DNA from: Gilichinskyi gelida
GTDB lineage: Bacteria; Acidobacteriota; Thermoanaerobaculia; Gp7-AA8
NCBI GenBank assembly: GCA_038040385.1
Contig: JBBPII010000019.1
Span: 1 to 64,000, forward strand
Direction: 5' to 3'
DNA: 64,000 bases
The translations under genes and the position numbers were made by a program. Below the pieces are notes generated by a model. The model ran no database searches and was not told where the DNA came from. It saw only the letters and a program-made list of their open reading frames with translations. This document shows, one piece after another, positions 56,976 through 64,000 of this stretch. The number at the start of each line of letters is the position of its first letter. The stretch's first letter is position 1.

Positions 56976-58126
56976 AGTTGCCCTCACCCCCGCTTCGCGG
57001 ACCCTCTCCCGCTGCGGCGGGAGAGGGTGGCCGAAGGCCGGGTGAGGGCTCGCGCGTCGCCATCGTCGGCCCCGTCTACCCCTTCCGCGCCGGCATCGCC
57101 TACTGCACGACGCGTTTGGCCGAGGAGCTGGGGGCGGACGTCATCTCGTTCAAGCGCCAATTCCCGAGGCGCTTCTACCCTGGCGGCGATGACATCGACC
57201 CGACGCTGCCGCGCGCCGACGCCGACTTCCTGCTCGACATCCTCAACCCGCTCACATGGTTACGGGCGGGGTGGCGGCTCCGCGGCTACGACGCGGTGAT
57301 CTTCGTCTGGTGGATCTGGGTTTGGGCGTTACCCTACCGGATTCTAGTAGCGATGCTACCAAGGCGGACCATGGTCATCCTGCAGTGCCACAACATCGGC
57401 GACAAAGAGCCTGCGTGGTGGAAGCGCTGGTTGACCAACCGCGTGCTGCGGAGCGGCGACGTGCTCGTGGTGCATGCGGCGACCGAGGGGGAGGAGGCGT
57501 GGCGGCGGTCGCGCGGGCGGCGGGTGGTGCGGACGTTCCTGCCGGTGCACGAGCTGGGACGCGAGATCCCGTCGCGCGACGACGCCAAGCGCGCCCTCGG
57601 CCTCGAAGGTCGCAACGTCGCGCTGTTCTTCGGGCACGTCCGGCCGTTCAAGGGATTGGACATCGCGCTGCGCGCGTGGCCGGAGGTGACGTCGGATGTG
57701 ACGCTGCTCGTCGCCGGCGAGGCGTGGTGGAACAGCGCGGACGAGTATCGAAGAACGACCAACGACCAACGAATCCGCTTCGAATTCCGTTTCATCCCCG
57801 ACGCGGAGATCGCCACCTACTTCGCCGCCGCGGACGTCGTCCTCGCGCCGTACCGCATCGAGGCGCAGAGCGGTGTGGCGCTCACCGCGTTCCATTTCGC
57901 GCGGCCGGTGATCGCCACGCGAGTCGGCGGGCTGCCGGAGATCATCGACGGCAGCAACGGCATCCTCGTCCCGCCGGATGATCCCGCCGCTTTGGCGCGC
58001 GCGGTCGACGAGTTCTTCACCGCGCGCGACCGCGCGTCGATGGAGCGCGCCGCGGAAGCGACGGCGCGCAAGCACTCCTGGCCGGAATACGCCAGCGTAT
58101 TCAAGGCCTTAGTGAGCGGCAGATGA
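56972..58126 (+). CDS. GT4-like glycosyltransferase with repeat-derived N-terminus
   Basis: A 384-residue GT-B enzyme. The real domain begins at about residue 28 (SRVAIVGPVYPFRAGIAYCT) and ends with GLPEIIDGSNGILVPPDDP, the usual C-terminal nucleotide-sugar site. Between Met1 and that point lie ~24 residues (LPSPPLRGPSPAAAGEGGRR) encoded by a 68-bp palindrome. ATG 56972 overlaps the radical SAM stop (ATGA), so the repeat seems to have inserted just inside the start codon without breaking the frame. A short foreign-looking AACGACCAACGACCAACGAA stretch at 57753-57773 is also in frame. Confidence 0.88.
   Translation: MKLPSPPLRGPSPAAAGEGGRRPGEGSRVAIVGPVYPFRAGIAYCTTRLAEELGADVISFKRQFPRRFYPGGDDIDPTLPRADADFLLDILNPLTWLRAGWRLRGYDAVIFVWWIWVWALPYRILVAMLPRRTMVILQCHNIGDKEPAWWKRWLTNRVLRSGDVLVVHAATEGEEAWRRSRGRRVVRTFLPVHELGREIPSRDDAKRALGLEGRNVALFFGHVRPFKGLDIALRAWPEVTSDVTLLVAGEAWWNSADEYRRTTNDQRIRFEFRFIPDAEIATYFAAADVVLAPYRIEAQSGVALTAFHFARPVIATRVGGLPEIIDGSNGILVPPDDPAALARAVDEFFTARDRASMERAAEATARKHSWPEYASVFKALVSGR
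56981..57048. repeat. 68-bp palindrome inside a glycosyltransferase start
   Basis: The arms CCCTCACCC/GGGTGAGGG enclose CGCTTCGCG and CCCTCTCCCGC/GCGGGAGAGGG hairpins. The CCCTCTCCCGC module also occurs in the cluster at 4843-4982. Confidence 0.88.
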
Positions 58127-59052
58127 AGTTCAATCCCCGCCGCATCAAGGTCGGTCTGGAGCTGACCTCCAAGTGCAACCTGCGCTGCGGCATGTGCCCG
58201 CTGCCGGTGCTGCGCCGGCCATACGAGGACATGGCGTGGCCGCTGGTGGAGCGCGCCGAGAGCGAGATCCACGGCCTCGGACTGCGCCTCAAGTGGCTGC
58301 ACGAGATGGGGGAGCCGCTGCTGTACTCGCGCATCGACGACGCCATCCGCCTCTTCCCCGAGGCGAGCGTCAGCACCAACGGACTGGTGCTGAGCGAGGA
58401 GGTCGGCGCAAAGCTCCTCGGATCGCCGCTCAAGCGGCTGCGCATCTGCGTCGACTCCATCCAGCCCGCGGTCTACCCGCAGCTCCGCACCGGCGGCGAC
58501 TTCGATCGCCTCGTCGAGCTGACGCGCGCGTTTCTGAAGCAGGCCAAGGGTCATCCGATGCGCATCGAGATCCAGAAGATGCGCTCCCGGATGACGCTCG
58601 ACGAGACGGTCGACGACTTTCGAAAGCTGTTCGATCTCAAGCAATACCGCAACGCGCGGGTGATCGAGAAGACGTGCGAGGCGCTCGACGTCAACGAGGA
58701 GACCGATCTGCACGGAAAGTTCTACGGCTGCGTGCAGGGCTCGTTCTTCACCTGGGTGGTGGTCTTCGCCGACGGCCGGGTCACGCATTGCTGCTACGAC
58801 GCGCATGGCGATCAGGTGATGGGCGATCTCAAGACCGAATCGCTGCGCGAGATCATCGAAGGCGACAAGCTGGCGGCGATGCAGGCGGCGTTCGCGAGCC
58901 GCGACTTCACCAACCTGCCGCGCTGCGCCGAATGCTTCAAGCACGGCGGCGAGTCGCACGCCTTCAATGACGTGCTCACGCGCGTGCAGAACCTCCCCGG
59001 TGCGGCGAAGGACATGGTGCGCAAAGTCATCGACGTGCGGTACCGCACGTAG
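58123..59052 (+). CDS. Radical SAM / SPASM-type protein 2
   Basis: A 309-residue radical SAM enzyme with C18-x3-C22-x2-C25 (SKCNLRCGMCPLP), the partial GGEP equivalent HEMGEPLLYS and SPASM-like C-terminal cysteines (YGCVQGSFF, THCCYDAHGD, PRCAECFKHGG). It shares the MKF opening and overall plan with rSAM protein 1 but is otherwise diverged. Its ATG overlaps the glycosyltransferase stop (58123-58126), so all three enzymes are translationally coupled and probably act on one product. Confidence 0.9.
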   Translation: MKFNPRRIKVGLELTSKCNLRCGMCPLPVLRRPYEDMAWPLVERAESEIHGLGLRLKWLHEMGEPLLYSRIDDAIRLFPEASVSTNGLVLSEEVGAKLLGSPLKRLRICVDSIQPAVYPQLRTGGDFDRLVELTRAFLKQAKGHPMRIEIQKMRSRMTLDETVDDFRKLFDLKQYRNARVIEKTCEALDVNEETDLHGKFYGCVQGSFFTWVVVFADGRVTHCCYDAHGDQVMGDLKTESLREIIEGDKLAAMQAAFASRDFTNLPRCAECFKHGGESHAFNDVLTRVQNLPGAAKDMVRKVIDVRYRT

Positions 59053-59291
59053 TGGCCACAGTCGCCAACCTGGCCCTCGGCATCCTCCCTCTCCTCATCC
59101 TCGGAGCGAGTTGGGCCGCCGGCGCGGAAGACGACCGCCGGCACCGCGCGACGTTCCTCTTCGTCTACGGCCTCTGGGCGGTCACGCTGGCGATGTGGAA
59201 CTGGATGCGCAGCGCGCCGCCGGGCTGGATCGTTCTTTGGGCGGTGGCGGGCGTCGCCGCGCTCGTTGCAAGCCGAGCGCTACCTCGATGA
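59052..59291 (+). CDS. Small membrane protein
   Basis: A 79-residue protein with two or three hydrophobic segments (VANLALGILPLLILGASWAA, TFLFVYGLWAVTLAMWNWM, WIVLWAVAGVAALVASRAL). No family is recognised. The GTG start shares one base with the TAG stop of rSAM 2 (59050-59054), so it belongs to the rSAM operon and could anchor the product or the enzymes at the membrane. Confidence 0.7.
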   Translation: MATVANLALGILPLLILGASWAAGAEDDRRHRATFLFVYGLWAVTLAMWNWMRSAPPGWIVLWAVAGVAALVASRALPR

Positions 59292-59356
59292 GGCTTCCCG
59301 AGTTGGGGCCATCCTTGCACTAGAATGTCAATGCCGGTACCCCAAAGGAGTTCCAC

Positions 59357-59917
59357 ATGCGTTCTCGCGCGGTTGTCATAGGTACCGCCTTCCTCGCCCT
59401 CATCCTCTCCGGTTGTGCCTCCCATCGTTCCTCCTTTGCTCCACCCGTCCGCGTGATCGTCAGCGCTGATGAAAGCGTGCGCCGGCTGGTCGACGCCGAC
59501 GAAGTGAAGGAAGTGACGGAGGTGGCGCTGCGCAAGTACGCCGCGCACGCGGGAGAGGCGACGGTTACCATCCACTTCGATTCCTTCGTGGTGGCCAACG
59601 AGCCGACACCTGGAGTGCTCGTCATGTCACATCCTTGGGCCGGGCAGAGCGTCCCGATCGTGTCGGCCGAGCCATGGAACGAGCCCGGACGGCCGATGGT
59701 CGGCGCCAGGAACACGAGCTTCATACCGACGCGCGGCACGACGCGGCGGGCGGTGGTCCGCGGGACGTATACCATCACCGATGCGCGCGGCGTGGTCTTG
59801 GAGCAAAAGCAGATCACCATCCCGCCGAACTACGACGCTGGTTTCTTTGACCGCATGGAGCAGCGCGCCGCGGCGACGCAAGTCGCCAAGCGGGTCGCCG
59901 CCCTGAGGACTCCATGA
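59357..59917 (+). CDS. Lipoprotein of a tandem paralog family, copy 1
   Basis: A 186-residue lipoprotein (GTAFLALILSGCASHRSS). The mature part begins VRVIVSADESVRRLVDADEV, suggesting a small alpha/beta domain, and contains GTYTITDARGVVLEQKQITI near the end. AAAGGAG precedes ATG 59357. It overlaps its paralog by ATGA. No family is recognised; GXD-type metal motifs are absent. Confidence 0.8.
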   Translation: MRSRAVVIGTAFLALILSGCASHRSSFAPPVRVIVSADESVRRLVDADEVKEVTEVALRKYAAHAGEATVTIHFDSFVVANEPTPGVLVMSHPWAGQSVPIVSAEPWNEPGRPMVGARNTSFIPTRGTTRRAVVRGTYTITDARGVVLEQKQITIPPNYDAGFFDRMEQRAAATQVAKRVAALRTP

Positions 59918-60465
59918 AAGAGCTTCGTACGGTCCTCCTCGCTGTCATCCTCGCCGCCTGTGCCACTAGTCCTCCGTCCACAGCTCCCCCCGTCCATGTG
60001 GTCGTCAGTGCAGATGAAGACGTCCGCTTGATGGTCAATACCGAGAAGCTGAAGGAAGTGACCGAAGCGGCGCTGCGGAAGTACGCGTCGGAGGCGGGCG
60101 AGGCCACCGTCACCATCCGTTTCAATTCCCTCGGTGTGGCGAAAGAGTTGACGCCCGGATTGACCATCATGTCGATGCCGTACCCCGGCCAAAACGTCCC
60201 GATCGTCTCCTCCCAGCCATGGAATGAGCCATCGCAGCCGACCGTCGGTGCCCGCAACACGGTCTTCATGCCGACGCGGACCAGGACGGAGCACCCGGTC
60301 GTGAAGGGGACGTACACCATCACCGACGCGAGCGGCACGGTTCTGGAGCAGAAGTCGATCGCCATCCCGCCCGACGACAGGGACGGGTACTCGGACCGCA
60401 TGGACGCGCAGCGCGCCCTGGCGGCGGACGTGGCGAAACGGGTGGCGGCGCTGAGGAAGCGATGA
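59914..60465 (+). CDS. Lipoprotein of a tandem paralog family, copy 2
   Basis: A 183-residue lipoprotein (VLLAVILAACATSPPS) that aligns along its full length with copy 1: VHVVVSADEDVRLMVNTEKL, PIVSSQPWNEPSQPTVGARN, GTYTITDASGTVLEQKSIAI. Clear recent-to-moderate tandem duplication. The stop overlaps the next ATG (60462). Confidence 0.8.
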   Translation: MKELRTVLLAVILAACATSPPSTAPPVHVVVSADEDVRLMVNTEKLKEVTEAALRKYASEAGEATVTIRFNSLGVAKELTPGLTIMSMPYPGQNVPIVSSQPWNEPSQPTVGARNTVFMPTRTRTEHPVVKGTYTITDASGTVLEQKSIAIPPDDRDGYSDRMDAQRALAADVAKRVAALRKR

Positions 60466-60884
60466 AACTGCGGTCTCTTGCCGTCGCGTTGTTATGCGCC
60501 CTCGCGCTGCCGGCAGTCGCGAAGGATGACTTCGCCGAGGTCCGCGCCGTCCTCAACGCGCAGGCCAGGGCATGGAATCGCGGCGACATCCTCGGCTACA
60601 TGAATGGCTATGCTCGCGGCGACAACACGACGTTCGTCGGCAGCGACGGCGTCACGCGCGGATGGCAGACCGTCTTCGACCGCTACAAAGCGAAGTACGA
60701 CACCCGCGCGAAGATGGGGACGCTCGCTTTCTCCGATCTCGACCTTCGCTCGTTCGGCGACGAGATTCTCGTCACCGGCGCATGGGCCCTCACGCGCGAG
60801 TCGGACAACCCGCACGGCCGCTTCACACTGATTTTCAACCGCACCTCCGCCGGTTGGCGGATCGTGTACGACCATTCGTCATAG
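60462..60884 (+). CDS. Exported NTF2-like (SnoaL/DUF4440) protein
   Basis: A 140-residue protein with a signal peptide (LAVALLCALALPAVAKD) and the NTF2-like pattern VLNAQARAWNRGDILGYMNG ... FTLIFNRTSAGWRIVYDHSS. NTF2-like proteins bind small ligands or act as accessory domains. It is translationally coupled to lipoprotein copy 2 (ATGA). Confidence 0.85.
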   Translation: MKLRSLAVALLCALALPAVAKDDFAEVRAVLNAQARAWNRGDILGYMNGYARGDNTTFVGSDGVTRGWQTVFDRYKAKYDTRAKMGTLAFSDLDLRSFGDEILVTGAWALTRESDNPHGRFTLIFNRTSAGWRIVYDHSS

Positions 60885-60905
60885 CGCCATCGAAAGGAGA
60901 ACGTC

Positions 60906-61379
60906 ATGAAGACTCTCGCCACCGGAATCATCTGCCTCCTCATCACCGCCGCCGCATCCGCGGGAGTGGTGGTCGTCGCCGACGACGGCGCCGCGCTGCG
61001 CATCGACGCGGCGAAATTGGCCGGCATGACCGACGCCGCGATTCGTCACGCCGCTCCTCGCGCCGCTGGGTTCACGGTCTCGATCGCGATCGAGGCGCCG
61101 CGCGTCTGGTTGGGATCGCACGGGATCAATGACAGAACGCCGCTGCCCGCCAATGCGGTGCCGCCTTCCACGAGGAGGACTGGCGGCCGCGGCGCGCTGC
61201 AGACTTCCGAGACGTTGAGCGTCACGTACACGATCACCGATCCGAGCGGCGTGGTGCGCGAGAGCGTTCCGATGGTGCTGGCAGTCGCCCATGGCTCGAC
61301 GCTCGAGTCGCGGCTGACGGCCATGCGCCGGACTGCCGATGCCATCGCCGCGCGGGTGCGCGCCATCAGCGGAAACTGA
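60906..61379 (+). CDS. Exported protein, diverged paralog copy 3
   Basis: A 157-residue protein with a signal peptide (TGIICLLITAAASAG) and no lipobox cysteine. It shares VVVADDGAALRIDAAKLAGM-like and VTYTITDPSGVVRESVPMVL segments with copies 1 and 2 but is strongly diverged. AAAGGAG precedes ATG 60906. Its end overlaps the convergent DapB-like gene by 14 bases. Confidence 0.72.
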   Translation: MKTLATGIICLLITAAASAGVVVVADDGAALRIDAAKLAGMTDAAIRHAAPRAAGFTVSIAIEAPRVWLGSHGINDRTPLPANAVPPSTRRTGGRGALQTSETLSVTYTITDPSGVVRESVPMVLAVAHGSTLESRLTAMRRTADAIAARVRAISGN

Positions 61380-62346
61380 TCGGGATGTCGTCCATCGTCA
61401 GCACGCCGGGGCGCGCGCTGACGACGCGGGGAATGGCATTGACCACCATCGCCGCCGTGGCGCGGTCGCCGTGCACGCCGCCCTTGATGGTCATCTCCAC
61501 GTCCGGAACGCCGCGGATGACGACGCGGTCCGCGGCGACGTCCTCGGCGCCGACGTACATCCGCAGCTCGAGCCGCACGTCGATCCGCCCGCGCCCCTCG
61601 ATGGTTTGATGCACGCCGGCCACCTGGCCCGGCGCCACCTTCAGATACTGGGTCACCACCTCGCGCTCGGCGACGATGGGGTCGATCCTCTCGTCGCTGA
61701 CCTGCTCGAACTCCACGCCGAGGCCGTTGCCGACCATCAGAAGCGATTCGCGCAGACCCATGTGCTTGATCTTGCCCGCGTCGACCGCGGCGCGGAACTC
61801 CTCGACCGTCATTCCGGCGCCGACCTTCCGCTGCAACGGCTCGCGCCGCGTGGAGGCGTTCTGGATGCGGATGATGTCGAGCGCCTTGATGTCCTGGCAG
61901 ACCGAGGTCAGCGTCAGCGGGAGCTTGTCCATCACGAAGCCGGGATTGACGCCCGTGCCGAGGAGCGTCGCATTGTGGCGGCGCGCCACCTGCTGCAGCT
62001 CTTCGCGCACCACGCGGTCGATGGGGAAGGAGAGCTCCTCGCAGGTGGAGACGACGTGGCAGCCGCGCTCCAGCAGCGCCTTGAGCTGGCCGGACACCTC
62101 GCGCAGGCGCGATCCGGTCGAATGGCACACCACTTCCGGCTTTCCTTCGACCTCCGGCGTGACTTTCACGCCGACCTCGCGGCCGAGGCCGATCACTTCG
62201 CCGAGGTCCTTGCCGATCTTGTTGGGGTCGATGTCGACGGCGGCGACGAGCTTGACCCACGGCTTGGTCAGCAGCAGCCGCGCGATCTCCGCGCCGATGG
62301 GGCCGATTCCGTATTGCGCGACGCTGATGGTTTGAACGGGACTCAT
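61366..62346 (-). CDS. DapB-like NAD(P)H dehydrogenase (2,4-diaminopentanoate dehydrogenase type)
   Basis: A 326-residue Rossmann enzyme: VAQYGIGPIGAEIARLLL nucleotide-binding start, VVSTCEELSFPID and GTGVNPGFVMDKLPL. The pattern matches the dihydrodipicolinate-reductase-like group that includes 2,4-diaminopentanoate dehydrogenase of ornithine fermentation. Other pathway genes are absent here, so the substrate is uncertain. The ATG overlaps the dinB stop (62343-62346). Confidence 0.85.
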   Translation of the reverse strand: MSPVQTISVAQYGIGPIGAEIARLLLTKPWVKLVAAVDIDPNKIGKDLGEVIGLGREVGVKVTPEVEGKPEVVCHSTGSRLREVSGQLKALLERGCHVVSTCEELSFPIDRVVREELQQVARRHNATLLGTGVNPGFVMDKLPLTLTSVCQDIKALDIIRIQNASTRREPLQRKVGAGMTVEEFRAAVDAGKIKHMGLRESLLMVGNGLGVEFEQVSDERIDPIVAEREVVTQYLKVAPGQVAGVHQTIEGRGRIDVRLELRMYVGAEDVAADRVVIRGVPDVEMTIKGGVHGDRATAAMVVNAIPRVVSARPGVLTMDDIPISFR

Positions 62347-63425
62347 GACGGTACCTCGCGAGCGAAAAGTGCCGCGGATTGTAGCCGCTGCTCGTCCGTT
62401 TCATCGATGAAGTTCGACACCCCGATGCCGGCCAGTCGATAGCGGCTGCCGGCCGGAAAGTCGAAGCGGTGCAGCAGCTCGGCGCCGATCGACGCCAGCT
62501 CGTCGCCGCTGGCGGGAGGCGCGGCGGGCGTGAGGCGGCGGGTGGCGGTGCGGAAGTCGCCGGTGCGCAGCTTGATCGTCACCGTGCGCCCGACCAGGCT
62601 GCGGTTGGACAGCGCGGTCCACAGCGATTGCGCCTCCTTGCGGATGTAGACCTCCACTTCGTCGAGGGTGATGTCGGTGGCGAAGGTGTTCTCGCTCGAC
62701 CACGACTTCCGCTTGTGGTCGGCGATCACCGGCGACTCGTCGATGCCGCGCGCCAGCTCGAAGAGCCGCGTGCCCCATTTTCCGAAGTGCTCCACCAGCT
62801 CCGGCAGCGTGAAGCGGCGGACATCGCCGACGGTGGCGACGTTCATATCCAGCAGCACTCTCTCCGTCGCAGCCCCGACGCCGGGGATCTTGCGCACCGG
62901 CAGCTCGACGAGGAAATCGAGCACCTGGTGCGGCCGGATGACGAAGAGCCCGTCGGGCTTGCGCCAGTCGGAGGCGATCTTCGCCAGGAACTTGTTCGGC
63001 GCCACGCCGGCCGACGCGGTGAGCTGCGTCTCCTCGCGGATCTCTCGGCGTATGGCCTCCGCGGTCTCCGTGGCGGTGGGGATGCCGGTCAGCTCGGTGG
63101 TGACGTCGAGGTATGCCTCGTCGAGCGACAGCGGCTCCACCAGCGGCGTGTGGCGCTCGAAGATGGTGCGGATCTGCCCAGACACCGTGCGGTACTTGTC
63201 GAAGTTCGGGGCGATGAACGCCGCCTCGGGACAGAGCCGCCGCGCGCGCGAGGCGGGCATCGCCGAGTGCACCCCGAACTTGCGCGCCTCGTAGGACGCC
63301 GCGCAGACCACGCTCCGCGCGCCGGGCCAGCCCACGATGACCGGGCGGCCTCTCAGCGCGGGGTCGTCGCGCTGTTCCACCGACGCATAGAATGCGTCCA
63401 TATCGACATGAATGATTTTGCGCAT
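62343..63425 (-). CDS. dinB: DNA polymerase IV
   Basis: A 360-residue Y-family polymerase. The catalytic carboxylates are in IIHVDMDAFYASVEQRDDP and SLDEAYLDVT; HhH motifs (RKIPGVGAATERVLLDM) and the little-finger domain follow. It copies past lesions with low fidelity. It is unrelated to the DinB-fold protein at 47751 despite the shared name. ATG 63425 is chosen because the longer frame upstream only shadows the divergent PLP-enzyme gene. It is coupled to the DapB-like gene. Confidence 0.94.
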   Translation of the reverse strand: MRKIIHVDMDAFYASVEQRDDPALRGRPVIVGWPGARSVVCAASYEARKFGVHSAMPASRARRLCPEAAFIAPNFDKYRTVSGQIRTIFERHTPLVEPLSLDEAYLDVTTELTGIPTATETAEAIRREIREETQLTASAGVAPNKFLAKIASDWRKPDGLFVIRPHQVLDFLVELPVRKIPGVGAATERVLLDMNVATVGDVRRFTLPELVEHFGKWGTRLFELARGIDESPVIADHKRKSWSSENTFATDITLDEVEVYIRKEAQSLWTALSNRSLVGRTVTIKLRTGDFRTATRRLTPAAPPASGDELASIGAELLHRFDFPAGSRYRLAGIGVSNFIDETDEQRLQSAALFAREVPS

Positions 63426-64000
63426 GTGACGACGCCGGCGTTCCTCGTCGACCGCAACATTGTCGAACAGAACTGCCGGCGCATGCGCGACAAGGCTCTC
63501 GCCTCCGGCGTCGCCTTCCGCCCCCACGCGAAGACGCACAAGACCGTGGAGATCGCGCGCCTGCAGCACGGCGGCGGCCTCGGTCCGATCACCGTTTCGA
63601 CCTTGGCCGAGGCGGAGTTCTTCGCCGACGCGGGCTTCCGTGACATCACGTACGCGGTGCCCATCGCGCCGGACAAACTGGCCCGCGCGGCGTCGCTGGC
63701 GCGGCGCGTGGAGCGGCTGAACATCCTCATCGACAGCTTCGACGCTCTACGCGCGGTGGAGAGCTCCAACGCCGTATTCGACGCGTTTCTGAAGGTCGAC
63801 TGCGGCTACCACCGCGCGGGCGTCGACCCGAACGATCCCGACAGCGTGCGCCTCGCGCTGGCCATGGCGCGTTCGCCCGCGGTGCATTTTCAAGGCCTGC
63901 TCACGCATGCCGGCCATTCGTACAACGCGCTCGACGTCGATGAGATCCGCCGCGTCGCCGCCCAGGAGACGGCTGCGCTGACCCGCTTCCGCGCCTTGCT
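63408..64000 (+). CDS. D-threonine aldolase / D-serine dehydratase-like PLP enzyme (3' partial)
   Basis: The frame runs off the window; ~197 residues are visible. It opens VTTPAFLVDRNIVEQNCRRM and has the PLP lysine motif RPHAKTHKT, then LLTHAGHSYNALD, the alanine-racemase-like barrel of D-threonine aldolases and D-serine dehydratases. ATG 63408 would overlap the divergent dinB start by 18 bases, while GTG 63426 would abut it exactly. TAGAAT at 63388-63393 favours the ATG. Confidence 0.87.
   Translation, partial: MNDFAHVTTPAFLVDRNIVEQNCRRMRDKALASGVAFRPHAKTHKTVEIARLQHGGGLGPITVSTLAEAEFFADAGFRDITYAVPIAPDKLARAASLARRVERLNILIDSFDALRAVESSNAVFDAFLKVDCGYHRAGVDPNDPDSVRLALAMARSPAVHFQGLLTHAGHSYNALDVDEIRRVAAQETAALTRFRAL

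Noticed and set aside
47751..63425. Treating the 47751 protein and DNA polymerase IV as related because both are called DinB
   Set aside because: The 47751 product is a four-helix DinB/YfiT-fold protein; only 62343-63425 encodes the Y-family polymerase.
1..64000. CRISPR array or a known anti-phage system beyond toxin-antitoxin modules
   Set aside because: No regularly spaced identical repeats and no cas, restriction or retron genes were recognised; the palindromes are scattered and modular.

Overview
The window is GC-rich bacterial chromosome, densely coded on both strands. No rRNA or single-copy marker identifies the species. Several features fit a soil-type Acidobacteriota relative: a Ser/Thr kinase with a C-terminal TolB/PD40 propeller, two exported S9 peptidases, an Asp-box propeller lipoprotein, clan-AA and M16 peptidases, and many palindromic intergenic repeats. 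This placement is an inference of moderate-to-low confidence.

Layout. 0-15.7 kb is secreted catabolism and housekeeping: a YncE-like propeller/phosphoesterase (5'-truncated by the window), a cytochrome c/DUF5996/membrane-protein operon, a ZIP metal transporter, S9 peptidase 1, a diheme cytochrome, an M20 dipeptidase, a metzincin protease, a membrane metallophosphoesterase, and S9 peptidase 2 with an extra C-terminal Cache-like domain. 15.7-31.6 kb is an accessory patch: HicBA, an IS481 transposase remnant, VapBC, an isoquinoline-oxidoreductase-type molybdoenzyme (IorAB plus cytochrome c), a stand-alone receiver, two 5'-truncated gene remnants meeting head to head, a Cys/Lys-rich exported peptide, TypA, a clan-AA protease, a MntA-HepT module, a broken Ser/Thr kinase, and a trypsin-like protease with an exported partner. 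31.6-40.4 kb holds a LOG-type protein, an ABC-2 exporter with a TonB-C lipoprotein, a frameshifted zinc-cluster gene, an SGNH hydrolase, an unrecognised two-gene operon (36.5-39.2 kb), a tRNA-Asp-like gene with a mismatched acceptor stem, and a doubly broken AbrB/PIN toxin-antitoxin pair. 40.4-51.6 kb holds an Asp-box propeller lipoprotein, an active/inactive M16 peptidase pair, a methyltransferase, DinB, glucokinase, YchF and a hydrolase. 51.6-59.3 kb is a possible surface-glycan or modified-peptide region: a lasso-B2-type transglutaminase-like protein, two GT2 enzymes, a receiver-sigma fusion, OsmC, and a translationally coupled rSAM-GT4-rSAM-membrane protein operon. 59.3-64 kb holds tandem paralogous envelope proteins, a DapB-like dehydrogenase, DNA polymerase IV and the start of a D-amino-acid PLP enzyme.

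Two window-wide patterns stand out. First, many transcription-unit-leading genes have a TANNNT-like -10 box only 6-12 nt before the start codon and no Shine-Dalgarno, which points to leaderless or near-leaderless mRNAs; downstream genes use ATGA overlaps or clear Shine-Dalgarno sequences. Second, several families of modular palindromes sit between genes, and three copies are read through as protein sequence inside or at the front of genes (42.55 kb, 51.95 kb, 56.98 kb).

All coordinates and family calls come from reading the sequence and from remembered family motifs; no database search was possible.
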